In this document: positions 7,983 through 16,566 of the stretch, one piece after another
How the letters are laid out: the number at the start of each line of letters is the position of its first letter
How positions within the stretch are numbered: position 1 is the first letter of the stretch
Assembly (NCBI RefSeq): GCF_900167945.1
Contig: NZ_FUZA01000005.1
Location: forward strand, 248,001-312,000
Source of the DNA: Dyadobacter psychrophilus
GTDB taxonomy: Bacteria > Bacteroidota > Bacteroidia > Cytophagales > Spirosomataceae
DNA: 64,000 bases
Direction: 5' to 3'
Program-made: the position numbers and the translations under genes
Notes under the pieces: generated by a model
The model's database searches: none
What the model was told of the DNA's origin: nothing
The model's input: the letters and a program-made list of their open reading frames with translations, nothing else

Positions 7983-8752
7983 GATAATTCCTCAAACCAT
8001 TTTTTGAATACCGGAACACGCTCTTTGCTAATTAAAATCTGGTTTGCCGACGATGGCGCCGTGCGGACAAGCAACCTGCCGTTGAAATACAATTCAATTT
8101 CCGAAATGCATTCCCTGGAAATGATAAACTGCCGGTTTGCTCTGAAAAAATTGGTAGTATCAAGCTGATTTTCAAGTTCTTCGAGGGATTTATCTACAAC
8201 AAAATTCTTGTCGTCATGCAAAGTGGCAACCACCACGCCGTTTTTAATGGTTAACCAAGCAAAATCTGAATCTTTTAGCGGGATCAGTTTGTCACGGTAG
8301 GGAACCAGGAAGCTTCTGCGTGGACTTCTACGGTTCAGGATCTGGGTATGCATCAGCTCTTCCAGGTATTTTACTTTGCTGATCGCATTTTCCTCATTGA
8401 GTTGATAATATTTTTCGAGGCTGAACTGCAATGCTTCCTGGCGGATGGGTTTGAGCAGATAATCAATGCTGTTGAGCTTGAAAGCACGCATTGCATATTC
8501 GTCGTGCGCAGTGGTGAAAATGACAGGGCAGCCAATTGAAATTTGCTCAAAAATCTGAAAACAAGTGCCGTCACCCAGCTGCACATCCAGGAAGATGAGG
8601 TCCGGGACGGGGTTGTTGCTCAACCATTCAACGGCCGTTTCCACACTTTCCAGCACATTCAGGATTTCGGTTTTCGGGTCTATCTTTTGAATCAATTGCG
8701 TCAAATACTGGCCCGCCGGCTGCTCGTCTTCAATGATAAGGATTTTGGTCAT
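7979..8752 (-). CDS. LytTR-family response regulator
   Basis: Two-domain regulator of 257 residues. The receiver domain (residues 1-120) has the acidic residues E8-D9, phospho-acceptor D56 in LIFLDVQLGDG and the conserved lysine in YLLKP. The LytTR DNA-binding domain covers about residues 150-250. It is the partner of the LytS-type kinase encoded immediately upstream, whose gene overlaps this one by 4 bp. Such pairs control cell-surface, carbohydrate or motility genes in Bacteroidota; the target here is not visible. Confidence 0.94.
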   Translation of the reverse strand: MTKILIIEDEQPAGQYLTQLIQKIDPKTEILNVLESVETAVEWLSNNPVPDLIFLDVQLGDGTCFQIFEQISIGCPVIFTTAHDEYAMRAFKLNSIDYLLKPIRQEALQFSLEKYYQLNEENAISKVKYLEELMHTQILNRRSPRRSFLVPYRDKLIPLKDSDFAWLTIKNGVVVATLHDDKNFVVDKSLEELENQLDTTNFFRANRQFIISRECISEIELYFNGRLLVRTAPSSANQILISKERVPVFKKWFEELS

Positions 8753-9792
8753 GGAGCTTCAATCAATGGGACTTTTACTGTAAAATGCTGTTCATCTTCT
8801 AGCAATAATGGTTTTTGGCCGGTCTGGATTTTATAGCGCTTGTCCAGGTTTTGCAGGCCTATCCCGGTTCCTGGCGAATTTTTCTTGTTGACGGAGTTGG
8901 AAACAGTAATCTGCTTTTCCTGCTCATTCAGCCGAAGCTCTATCATCAATATCTGGTTGGAAGTGATCACATTATGCTTGATCGCGTTCTCGATTAGTAT
9001 CTGCAGGGACAGTGGAATGATATACCAATTTCTGGCCGTTTCGATATCATGAAAACAGAAAGCCAGTTTTCCGCCAAATCTCGCTTTGTAAAGGTCAAGA
9101 TAGGCGCGGGCAGCGTCCAACTCGTCTTTGAGCAGGATCAGACTTTGGTTCTGGACTTTCAGGTTGTATCTCAGAATGTCCGAAAGATCAAGCACGATGC
9201 GCTGCGCCTGATCGGGGTTAGTGGCAATGGAAATATTCAGGATATTTAGCGCATTGAACAGAAAATGGGGGTTCAGCTGATTTTGCAATGCTTCCAGCTG
9301 CGCTTTGAGCTGCTCGCGTTTAAGTTGCTCATTTTCCAGTCCAATCTGATGGTTTTCCTGCGTTGTGAGCAAAAAATTCCGGAATCCAAGAATGGCTAAC
9401 AATAACAGAATATGGTATAAGTAATACACCACCCTGAAAATCAGCATATCCGAGTTATCGGCGTCCAGTGCCAGTTTGAGCTGAAAAAGGATTTCGTTGA
9501 TCGCCATGAACATGACAAAGAGCAAGACGATCTGCACCCATGTTTTCTGGCTGTTGAACCAGCTTGGAATGTTGTAGGTGTTTTGCAGGCAGACATAGAC
9601 GAATATCCACGAGAATTCGAAGCTGATAATGAACTGGATGCAAATATCCAGCACACCCGAACCGATCATGTCCTGGTCAAATAACGATGCCCAGACAAAA
9701 ATGAGCCGCGGAATTGTGGCAAACAAGCTAAGGATGAAACAGAGACGCCAACCTAATGACATCCCGTTCCGGTAATTCAAGTCGGGGTTCAT
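8749..9792 (-). CDS. LytS/YehU-type sensor histidine kinase
   Basis: Membrane kinase of 347 residues: four hydrophobic segments in residues 15-150, a coiled linker (about 150-172), then the His_kinase domain with the phospho-accepting H176 in LNPHFLFNALN, and a HATPase domain ending in the GTGIGLQNL glycine box. There is no large extracytoplasmic sensor, so the membrane core is probably the sensing unit. Coupled by 4-bp overlaps to the LytTR regulator downstream and to the degenerate-receiver/GAF gene upstream. Confidence 0.93.
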   Translation of the reverse strand: MNPDLNYRNGMSLGWRLCFILSLFATIPRLIFVWASLFDQDMIGSGVLDICIQFIISFEFSWIFVYVCLQNTYNIPSWFNSQKTWVQIVLLFVMFMAINEILFQLKLALDADNSDMLIFRVVYYLYHILLLLAILGFRNFLLTTQENHQIGLENEQLKREQLKAQLEALQNQLNPHFLFNALNILNISIATNPDQAQRIVLDLSDILRYNLKVQNQSLILLKDELDAARAYLDLYKARFGGKLAFCFHDIETARNWYIIPLSLQILIENAIKHNVITSNQILMIELRLNEQEKQITVSNSVNKKNSPGTGIGLQNLDKRYKIQTGQKPLLLEDEQHFTVKVPLIEAP

Positions 9793-10724
9793 GCCAGGCT
9801 TGTCAGGAATTTGCTATTTCTTGAAGTTTGGCCTGAGGTTGCGTTCTTTTTTTGGATTAATGTCGCTACGGACTCAATAAGGGCAATTTCCGCCTGTGTC
9901 CATTCCCTGTTATTCAATGTATCGTCCAGCCCGATGAAGCCTGTCCAGCCCATATTACCCTGTACAGGAACTGCCAGCATGGACTGGGCATCCTGCTGGC
10001 CAAACCACTGGATTTCTGCGCCCGTCATATTCGCAGACGGTTCCAGAACTGGTTTTTTAGCATCAAATAGCGCATTCCAACGATTAAAGGCCGGACTTTT
10101 GATCGTTTTTGCTGTATGTTTGGCAGGCACGCCGGGCGCAGTAATTTCGATTTTTAAAGTCAGATCCTGCGCATCGCCGGTTGCGGGCTGGTTTTTGATA
10201 TATAAATAAATCCTGCTCAGGTCCATGACTTCCAGCAGCAATGAAAATGCATTGGAAAGCGAGTTCGCAGCAAGTTCATCCTCGCACCGCGCAAGCACCT
10301 TTTTATAAAGCGATTCGTGGTTTTGATTATGCTGGGCGATTTTTTTGCGTGCGTTATTTTTCCATTTTGCGAGGGTGTTTTCCAACGCAGGGATCCAACC
10401 CAATTTATTGGAACAATTGATATAATAGCTCGTCTCCGTCACTGCAAGCACTCTTTCCGCCGTTACCGGGCAATGCCCTTCGGTCATAACAAGGCAGGGA
10501 AGCTGGCTTCCGAGCACATTGGCCAGATCGGTAATTTTGCCATCGGGAAGCAGACAGTTGGAAATCAGTAAGTCGTATTTTGATTCGTAAAAGGCCTCAA
10601 TGGCCGATTGTTTAGAAGCTACTTGCCGGATGCTGAACTTATAGCCGGCGTAACCGAGTGAGTCTTCGAGCAATGCCAGATATTCTTTCTGGATCGCAAC
10701 GATGAGGAGGTTTAAGGGTTTCAT
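9789..10724 (-). CDS. Degenerate receiver plus GAF-like domain protein
   Basis: Protein of 311 residues. Residues 1-115 resemble a receiver domain, but the phospho-acceptor aspartate is N56 (YDLLISN56CLLPDG), and the acidic pair after strand 1 is missing (LLIVAIQKEY). This makes a pseudo-receiver that cannot be phosphorylated in the normal way. Residues about 155-300 look like a GAF sensor domain (PVQGNMGWTGFIGLDD). The gene is first in the three-gene operon and overlaps the kinase gene by 4 bp, so it probably modulates that kinase or its regulator by protein contact or small-molecule binding. No output domain is present. Confidence 0.7.
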   Translation of the reverse strand: MKPLNLLIVAIQKEYLALLEDSLGYAGYKFSIRQVASKQSAIEAFYESKYDLLISNCLLPDGKITDLANVLGSQLPCLVMTEGHCPVTAERVLAVTETSYYINCSNKLGWIPALENTLAKWKNNARKKIAQHNQNHESLYKKVLARCEDELAANSLSNAFSLLLEVMDLSRIYLYIKNQPATGDAQDLTLKIEITAPGVPAKHTAKTIKSPAFNRWNALFDAKKPVLEPSANMTGAEIQWFGQQDAQSMLAVPVQGNMGWTGFIGLDDTLNNREWTQAEIALIESVATLIQKKNATSGQTSRNSKFLTSLA

Positions 10725-11056
10725 GAGGTGAACTTTATATAGTTATTAAGGGAGTTTACGGCAGCGGGTGTAGCAGCTGCAATTATACAAATTAAAGTAG
10801 TAAGAATACTATCTTTTATAGCTAAATAGCTAGAAAAAATATTGCGATTAAAATCTCATCCCTACGTCGTCGGTTTGAAGTCGGGAATCAACAGGTTCAC
10901 CTTTATTTTTTTCAGTTTCAATAAAGATTTGAATGTCTCAGCGCCGGTTATGGGGATATTTATGAAAGAAAAGGGACAAAGGCGAGAAATTATAGTTCTT
11001 TTCCCCACTCAATCTGGTTTCAAATTTTAAACCCTTCAAACTGGTTAGTCAAAAAG
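10725..11056. other. 332-bp divergent intergenic region
   Basis: Only gene-free stretch over 300 bp. It must hold the promoters of the minus-strand LytTR operon and of the 23-gene plus-strand block. A TATAATTG on the minus strand, one base off TAnnTTTG, is a weak candidate for the former. TAGCTA-AA-TAGCTA at 10819-10832 can fold as a short dyad. I found no convincing promoter for the plus-strand block, and a 62-codon open frame at 10842-11030 has no recognisable features. Confidence 0.5.
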
Positions 11057-11920
11057 ATGAATGCTAACAAAGTACTTTCTCGACGATATTTTTATCAAAT
11101 CATGAATGGCAGGAATGAGCAGGTTGCTCATGAGATTTTGTCAGACGATTTCGTTTTCACGCTGCCCACACACCCCGAACCATTTCACGGTCCGGACGGA
11201 TTCTTCGGACTTGTGCAAATGCTGCACGGCTCGTTCCCCGATTTTTACATTAACCCGCAGGAAATGGTTTCGGGCGGCGACTGGGTTGTAACCCGGTGGA
11301 GAGGTGGCGGAACGCATACCGGCGGACCCTTGCTGACTGTAAAAGGCAATGTGGAAGCAACCGGAAAATTCTTCGAAATTGACGGAATGACCTGGCATAC
11401 CATTAAGGATGGCAAAATCACCGAATCCATCGGACACGAAGATACGCTTGGACTCATGCTGCAACTGGGCGTCCTGCCTTCGGAAGCTGCGCCTGCGCAA
11501 GCTGATCTGGAACACAACCAAACACTGGCAACCAGATATTTTGAAGAGATTATGAGCCAGGGAAATCTGGACGTGGTGGAAGAAATCCTGGATCCCGAAT
11601 TTGCTTTCATTATCCCGACACAGCCGGAACCAATTGCAGGATATCCCGCATTCAAAGGCTTTGTCGGATACTTGCGCAATGCATTTCCGGACATCAAATT
11701 TACAGTAATGCGGCAGACCGCCGAAGGCAATAAGGTTGCTACGCGCTGGAACATTGAAGGCACGCATTTAGGAGAATTTCTAGGAGCGCCGCCAACCGGT
11801 AACCACGTGAAAGACTACGGAATTGACATTTTCACAATCAAAAATGGTAAGATCCTTTCGGTTCATGTGAATGAAAACGACTTCGGATTAATGCAGCAAC
11901 TAGGAGCGATCCCGTCATGA
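11057..11920 (+). CDS. Tandem NTF2/SnoaL-like protein (two domains)
   Basis: Cytoplasmic protein of 287 residues made of two homologous SnoaL-like alpha+beta-barrel domains (about 1-140 and 150-287). Each starts with a helix ending in RYF, contains the FPD turn (GSFPDFYI and NAFPDIKF) and ends in the same tail, LGLMLQLGVLPS or FGLMQQLGAIPS, showing an internal duplication. The fold is used by polyketide cyclases, isomerases and dehydratases acting on small hydrophobic molecules; the substrate is unknown. First gene of the 29-kb co-directional block; it overlaps the next NTF2-like gene by 4 bp (ATGA). Confidence 0.85.
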   Translation: MNANKVLSRRYFYQIMNGRNEQVAHEILSDDFVFTLPTHPEPFHGPDGFFGLVQMLHGSFPDFYINPQEMVSGGDWVVTRWRGGGTHTGGPLLTVKGNVEATGKFFEIDGMTWHTIKDGKITESIGHEDTLGLMLQLGVLPSEAAPAQADLEHNQTLATRYFEEIMSQGNLDVVEEILDPEFAFIIPTQPEPIAGYPAFKGFVGYLRNAFPDIKFTVMRQTAEGNKVATRWNIEGTHLGEFLGAPPTGNHVKDYGIDIFTIKNGKILSVHVNENDFGLMQQLGAIPS

Positions 11921-12327
11921 CATTAGAAGAAAACAAAGCCATCGTCCGCCGCTACTGGTTTGACTTTTGGAATGAAAAGAACATTCATACGCTCGACGAA
12001 ATTGCGGTTGAAGATGTGGTTTTTCACTTTCCTCCCGGCCAGGCTCACCAGCCACCTACATTAAGGAAATGGTTTGAAACAGCCCTCATCGCATTCCCGG
12101 ACGTGCATTTCACCTTACACGACGAGCTTGCAGAAGGCGACAAAGTGGTCAGCCGCTGGTCATACGAAGCCACGAATACAGGAAATTTTCTCGGAAGGGA
12201 AACCACAAGCATAAGAGTTCAGGATCAGGGAATTGACATTTTCCGCATTGAAAACGGAAAGATCGTTGAAATGTGGGTTGCCCAGGACAGCCTGGGTTTG
12301 TTGCAACAATTGAAAGTGCTTCAATAA
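11917..12327 (+). CDS. NTF2/SnoaL-like protein
   Basis: Single SnoaL-like domain of 136 residues. It contains the FPD turn (IAFPDVHFTLHDE), the motif DQGIDIFRIENGKI and the tail LGLLQQLKVL, which match the second domain of the preceding gene; the two are paralogues. Members of this fold bind small ligands in a conical cavity and may act as cyclases, isomerases or non-enzymatic carriers. Starts within the end of the preceding gene and is followed after 1 bp by the next one, so these are translationally coupled. Confidence 0.85.
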   Translation: MTLEENKAIVRRYWFDFWNEKNIHTLDEIAVEDVVFHFPPGQAHQPPTLRKWFETALIAFPDVHFTLHDELAEGDKVVSRWSYEATNTGNFLGRETTSIRVQDQGIDIFRIENGKIVEMWVAQDSLGLLQQLKVLQ

Positions 12328-12328
12328 A

Positions 12329-13483
12329 ATGGAAAAAGCAGTTGTCCGTCATTATGTAAAAAGGGGCGGGCAGCTTCCGGTGAAGCCGGTGATTATTTCA
12401 GATTTCGATACGGATACGGACGTGCTCTTTATCGATGAGCCCGAGCTTTCCAGAAACGACCTGGTTTTTGAGCAGGATTCGAATGACACATTGATCAGGC
12501 TGGCCGACTCTTTCATGATCCTGGCCTCACTGAAAAATGTCAATGCGATTGATCTGGATCCGGTGCCATTCTTGAAAGGGTTTTATAAAGCATTGCAAGA
12601 GAATGATATAGATGAAGTTCTCACGTTTCTCGCAGACAATATTTTATGGGAAATGGGCGGGCCGCAGGACATTCTTGCCTGGGCAGGCAAGTGGGAAGGC
12701 AGGGTAGGAGTAAGCCGTTTTTTTGAATTACAAAAAGAAGGACTTGCTTTTGAAAAACTGAATCCAACCCGATTTGTAGCTCAGGGAAATACGGTTGCGG
12801 TTGTGCTGGAAGCAAATGGTGAAACCAAATCCAAAGTGCCGTTTTCGGGCAGCGTTGTACATTGGATCAGAGTTAAAAACGGAAAGATCGCTCAGTTGCA
12901 ATGTTACCGGGATACTTTTCCAATCATTGAAGCATTGCAGGGCGGAAGGCCGTTTACGGTGAAAGCGAATGAATCGGGTTCACAACATTATGTCAATCAG
13001 CCCATTGCTTCCCTGAGAACAACGGACAACATTGTGTTTGATGAAGCAGTTTTTGATAACGTCCCGGCAACTGTAAAATCCGCAAGGGCCATGTATGTTG
13101 CATTGCAGGGACTGAAAGCGGAAGACATAAGAAAAGCATTCGCGCCGAATGTCATTTGGCACATGTTCGGTCCGCCGGACATCATTGCCTGGGCCGGTGA
13201 GCGCATTGGGCCGATTGCAGCCGTGGAATCGGCGAAGCAGATCATTGAAACCATGCGTTTTGACCATTTCAAGGCGATCAGGATGATTTACCAGGACAAT
13301 GTTGCAGCGGTTGTAATTGACGAGCCGGGTGTTTCAAAAGCAACCGGAATGCCGTTTCACACGAGCGTCGTACACATTGTAGTCGTGAATGAAGACGGGA
13401 AAGTGGCCTCGATCCACAACCACGTGAATACAGCAGAAATAGTTGAAGCCTTTTTGGGCGGAAGACCTTATACAGTGAATTGA
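12329..13483 (+). CDS. Double NTF2/SnoaL-like protein with unique N-terminal segment
   Basis: Protein of 384 residues. The first 75 or so residues are acidic and unassigned. Two NTF2-like domains follow (about 78-210 and 248-384), each with the shared motif W-x-M-x-G-P-x-D-I-x-A-W-A-G (around residues 107 and 276) and ending in GGRPFTV or GGRPYTV. They are closer to each other than to the LGLLQQLG group of neighbouring genes. No secretion signal. The function is unknown; both domains have well-kept cavity residues, which argues against a decayed copy. Confidence 0.8.
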   Translation: MEKAVVRHYVKRGGQLPVKPVIISDFDTDTDVLFIDEPELSRNDLVFEQDSNDTLIRLADSFMILASLKNVNAIDLDPVPFLKGFYKALQENDIDEVLTFLADNILWEMGGPQDILAWAGKWEGRVGVSRFFELQKEGLAFEKLNPTRFVAQGNTVAVVLEANGETKSKVPFSGSVVHWIRVKNGKIAQLQCYRDTFPIIEALQGGRPFTVKANESGSQHYVNQPIASLRTTDNIVFDEAVFDNVPATVKSARAMYVALQGLKAEDIRKAFAPNVIWHMFGPPDIIAWAGERIGPIAAVESAKQIIETMRFDHFKAIRMIYQDNVAAVVIDEPGVSKATGMPFHTSVVHIVVVNEDGKVASIHNHVNTAEIVEAFLGGRPYTVN

Positions 13484-13514
13484 ACAGCATATTAACCCTT
13501 AAAAAAGAGAAAGC

Positions 13515-13955
13515 ATGTCACTTACAGCAGAACAAAACAATGCGATTTGTGTAGAATTTTTCGAAACAGCCTGGAATACAGGCGTTGTACGCGAAGACTT
13601 ACTGGCATCCGACGCGATAGACCATTCGCAGGTTGGTGGTAAAACCGTTACTGAGCCGGGTTCGGCCAGTTTCAAAGGCATCGTGGGCATGTTCCGCGGC
13701 GCTATGCCGGATGCGAAGCTTAGCATTGAAGATCAGATATATGTTGCCGATAAAGTGGTGCACAGATGGAGACTGAACGGCACAGACACCGGCGGCGTAA
13801 TGGGCATGCCTCCATCAGGAAAATCCATCACATTAACAGGAACTACAACTGCCCGCATGAAAGACGGGAAAATCGCAGAACGCTGGGCGAATGTGGATGA
13901 ACTTGGCTTGTTGCAACAACTAGGCGTTGTTCCGCCGCCGCCTGGGGCGCACTAA
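13515..13955 (+). CDS. NTF2/SnoaL-like protein (ester-cyclase type)
   Basis: Single-domain protein of 146 residues. Features typical of the SnoaL ester-cyclase group are DHSQVGG near residue 36, FRGAMPDAKLSIEDQI, HRWRLNGTDTG and the tail LGLLQQLGVVPP shared with the first two genes of the block. In characterised SnoaL enzymes a His/Asp pair promotes an aldol ring closure; whether this one is catalytic is unknown. It lies 31 bp after the double-domain gene and 58 bp before the DJ-1/PfpI gene. Confidence 0.85.
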   Translation: MSLTAEQNNAICVEFFETAWNTGVVREDLLASDAIDHSQVGGKTVTEPGSASFKGIVGMFRGAMPDAKLSIEDQIYVADKVVHRWRLNGTDTGGVMGMPPSGKSITLTGTTTARMKDGKIAERWANVDELGLLQQLGVVPPPPGAH

Positions 13956-14013
13956 TAACGCATTCGTAAACTCTCCTCGACATTGTTTTAAAGTTTTCAA
14001 AACCCGAATTGAT

Positions 14014-14841
14014 ATGTCTAAAAAAGTACTCGCCATTTTATCGGAATACGGATATTGGGGCATTGAGCTGGTAGGCCCGCTCGAAAAACTCGAAGAAGCC
14101 GGTTATACCGTCGATTTTATTACGCCGAATGGCAAAAAAGCCGAAGCCCTGCCGCCAAGCTATGACACAACTTACGTAGATCCTCCTCTGGGCGTGTGCG
14201 TCACGACGCAGCTTGCAGCCGACAAAGTGAATGCTTTTGAAGCAACAAACCGTTTGGAAAAAACAATGAACCTGTCGGAAGTGATCCCGCAGCGTCCTTA
14301 TTTCTCAACGCCCGACTTTCTTCGCGCATTTGAAAAATATTACAGCGACCTTAAAATCGCACAGGATAAACTGACCGAAGAATACGACGCCGTTTTCCTC
14401 GTAGGCGGCAGCGGACCGATCATTGACATGGTGAACAACCAGCGTGTGCATGATGTGATACTTGCTTTTTACAAAAAACAAATGCCTGTTGCGGGAATTT
14501 GCTACGGCGTTGCGCCGCTTGTTTTTGCCAGAGATTTCAACGAACGCAATTCCATCATCAAAGGAAAGCACGTGACAGGTCACTGCATTGAATACGATTA
14601 CCACGACGGAACCGGCTTCCTTCACACAGACCTGAACATGGGGCCGCCGCCATATGTGCTGGAATACATTCTTTCCGACGCCGTTGGACCAGAAGGACAA
14701 TATCATGGAAATTTTGGAAAAGAAACTTCCGTAATCGTTGACTATCCATTTATCACAGGTCGTTCATTGCAATGTTCTTTCGAATTCGGAGAGCAGTTTG
14801 TGAACGTTTTGGACAAAGGCCTCACGCGTTATGGCTGGTAA
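14014..14841 (+). CDS. DJ-1/PfpI-superfamily protein
   Basis: Protein of 275 residues; the ATG at 14014 is chosen because the Rossmann-like core (KKVLAILSEYGYWGIELVGP) starts there. The nucleophile-elbow cysteine is C163 in AGICYGVAPLVFA, preceded by the VGGSGPIIDM loop. Family members include glyoxalase III, deglycases, isonitrile hydratases and chaperones. The 11-bp overlap with the ThDP enzyme gene indicates translational coupling and possibly a shared pathway, for example handling a reactive 2-oxo aldehyde. A second, diverged family member is encoded 4 kb downstream. Confidence 0.87.
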   Translation: MSKKVLAILSEYGYWGIELVGPLEKLEEAGYTVDFITPNGKKAEALPPSYDTTYVDPPLGVCVTTQLAADKVNAFEATNRLEKTMNLSEVIPQRPYFSTPDFLRAFEKYYSDLKIAQDKLTEEYDAVFLVGGSGPIIDMVNNQRVHDVILAFYKKQMPVAGICYGVAPLVFARDFNERNSIIKGKHVTGHCIEYDYHDGTGFLHTDLNMGPPPYVLEYILSDAVGPEGQYHGNFGKETSVIVDYPFITGRSLQCSFEFGEQFVNVLDKGLTRYGW

Positions 14842-16540
14842 AACCGGGAATCAGAAGATCATTGAACAATTCCTTGCGGATGGCATGGATTACATGTTCG
14901 GCAATCCCGGCACGGTGGAGCAAGGTTTCCTTGACGCGCTGGCGGAGTATCCGGAGATGAAATATATCCTCACATTGCAGGAAACGATTGCGGTCATGAT
15001 GGGCGACGGTTATGCCCGCGCCACACAGAAGCCCACATTGGTCCAGTTGCACAGTTCGCCTGGCATAGGAAATGCAGTCGGCGCTGTGTATCAGGCCAAA
15101 AGAGGCCACGCGCCGCTGGTTGTTATCGGGTCGGATGCGGGTGTACAATACATGAACATGGATGCACAAATGGCCAATGATCTGGTAGCCATGATGGCGC
15201 CGGTTACCAAATATGCAACCATGGCCACGTCGTCAAAATCATTGCTACGCACATTGCGCCGGGCGGTAAAAATAGCCTCCACGCCTCCAATGGGGCCGGT
15301 TTACGTTTGCTTGCCAATGGACATTCTAGATGAGATCAATGACGAACCGGTGTTTCCAAGCTGCATTCCGTCCACACGGGTTGCGCCTGCACCGGAACTG
15401 ATTACGCAATCGGCGGAAATGTTGCTGGCTGCCGGGAAGCCAATGATCTTCGTAGGTGACGGCATTGCTTATTCAGATGCGATCCCGGAACTGACGCATG
15501 TTGCGGAACTTTTGGGCGCGGAAGTTTACGGTGTCGAATTCGGGGATCTCGTGATGGACAATACGCATCCTTTGTATCAGGGTACAACGGGTCACATGTT
15601 CGGCTCTTTCAGTCACCCGATCACGACGAAAGGCGATGCAAACCTGATCGTCGGAACCTATATGTTGCCTGAGGTTTTTCCTGAGTTAGGAGATATTTAT
15701 GCGCCGGAAGCACAGGTGATCCATTTCGATCTGAATGCTTATGAGATCGCCAAAAATCACCGCGTTGATCTGGGTGTTGTGAGTGATCCGAAACTTTCAC
15801 TGGCAGCATTAGCGCAAGCCATTATAGCTGTGAGCACGCCTGAACAAAAGGCAAGAGCGCAGCAACGTATAGAGGAGATCGGTAACGCTAAAAATGCAAA
15901 AGTTGCAGCCGAGAAAGAGGCCGACGAGGAGCAGCAAGGCAAGTCGCCGCTACATATGTCGCAGTTCACAAAAGTGCTGGCCGAGAAGCTGAATCAGGAT
16001 GAGACAATCATTTTTGATGAAGCATTGACAAGCTCTGCCGCAGTGAGCCGTTACTTGCCGCCAAAACTCGCAAAACAATACTTTCTCACGCGTGGAGGCT
16101 CGTTAGGCGTGGGCTTTCCAGGTGCAATCGGTGCCAAAATTGCTAATCCTGAAAAAACCGTGATCGGTTTCTCAGGCGACGGCGGAAGCATGTACACGAT
16201 CCAGACATTATGGTCAGCGGTGCGGCATAATACGGGAGCAAAATTTGTGGTTTGCAACAATGGATCTTACAAATTGCTGCAACTCAACATTGATCAATAC
16301 TGGCAGGAACGCGAAATTCCAAAGCACGATCATCCGCTGCCTTTCGACCTTTCCTATCCCGCGATCCGGTTTGACATTTTGGCCCAATCCATGGGCGTAG
16401 AGGCAGTTAGAGTTGAAAAAGAAGAAGAAATTTTGCCCGCTATCGAAAGAATGCTGGCCGACGATAAGCCTTTTCTGATCGACCTGGTGCTGGAAGGCAA
16501 CCACAAGTCGGACTGGGTGAAAGTGAATTGCTCGCAATAA
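14831..16540 (+). CDS. Thiamine-diphosphate enzyme, benzoylformate decarboxylase-like
   Basis: ThDP-dependent decarboxylase or carboligase of 569 residues with the three-domain layout: Pyr domain (1-175), central domain (190-330), PP domain (360-560). The catalytic cofactor-activating glutamate is E51 (LQETIAVMMGDGYAR). H74 in QLHSSPGIGNA sits at the same spacing from it (23 residues) as H70 from E47 in benzoylformate decarboxylase. The Mg-ThDP motif is G449-D-G with N476-N477, the usual 26-27-residue spacing. This points to 2-oxo-acid decarboxylation or acyloin formation rather than acetolactate synthesis. No regulatory subunit is present. Next to a GMC oxidoreductase and DJ-1 protein. Confidence 0.9.
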   Translation: MAGKTGNQKIIEQFLADGMDYMFGNPGTVEQGFLDALAEYPEMKYILTLQETIAVMMGDGYARATQKPTLVQLHSSPGIGNAVGAVYQAKRGHAPLVVIGSDAGVQYMNMDAQMANDLVAMMAPVTKYATMATSSKSLLRTLRRAVKIASTPPMGPVYVCLPMDILDEINDEPVFPSCIPSTRVAPAPELITQSAEMLLAAGKPMIFVGDGIAYSDAIPELTHVAELLGAEVYGVEFGDLVMDNTHPLYQGTTGHMFGSFSHPITTKGDANLIVGTYMLPEVFPELGDIYAPEAQVIHFDLNAYEIAKNHRVDLGVVSDPKLSLAALAQAIIAVSTPEQKARAQQRIEEIGNAKNAKVAAEKEADEEQQGKSPLHMSQFTKVLAEKLNQDETIIFDEALTSSAAVSRYLPPKLAKQYFLTRGGSLGVGFPGAIGAKIANPEKTVIGFSGDGGSMYTIQTLWSAVRHNTGAKFVVCNNGSYKLLQLNIDQYWQEREIPKHDHPLPFDLSYPAIRFDILAQSMGVEAVRVEKEEEILPAIERMLADDKPFLIDLVLEGNHKSDWVKVNCSQ

Positions 16541-16566
16541 CCGAAAATCCTCCTCCATTTTAAATA

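Noticed and set aside
10842..11030. 62-codon open frame in the large intergenic region
   Set aside because: No recognisable motif or overlap with neighbours, and it occupies the area where promoters are needed; chance is the simpler explanation.
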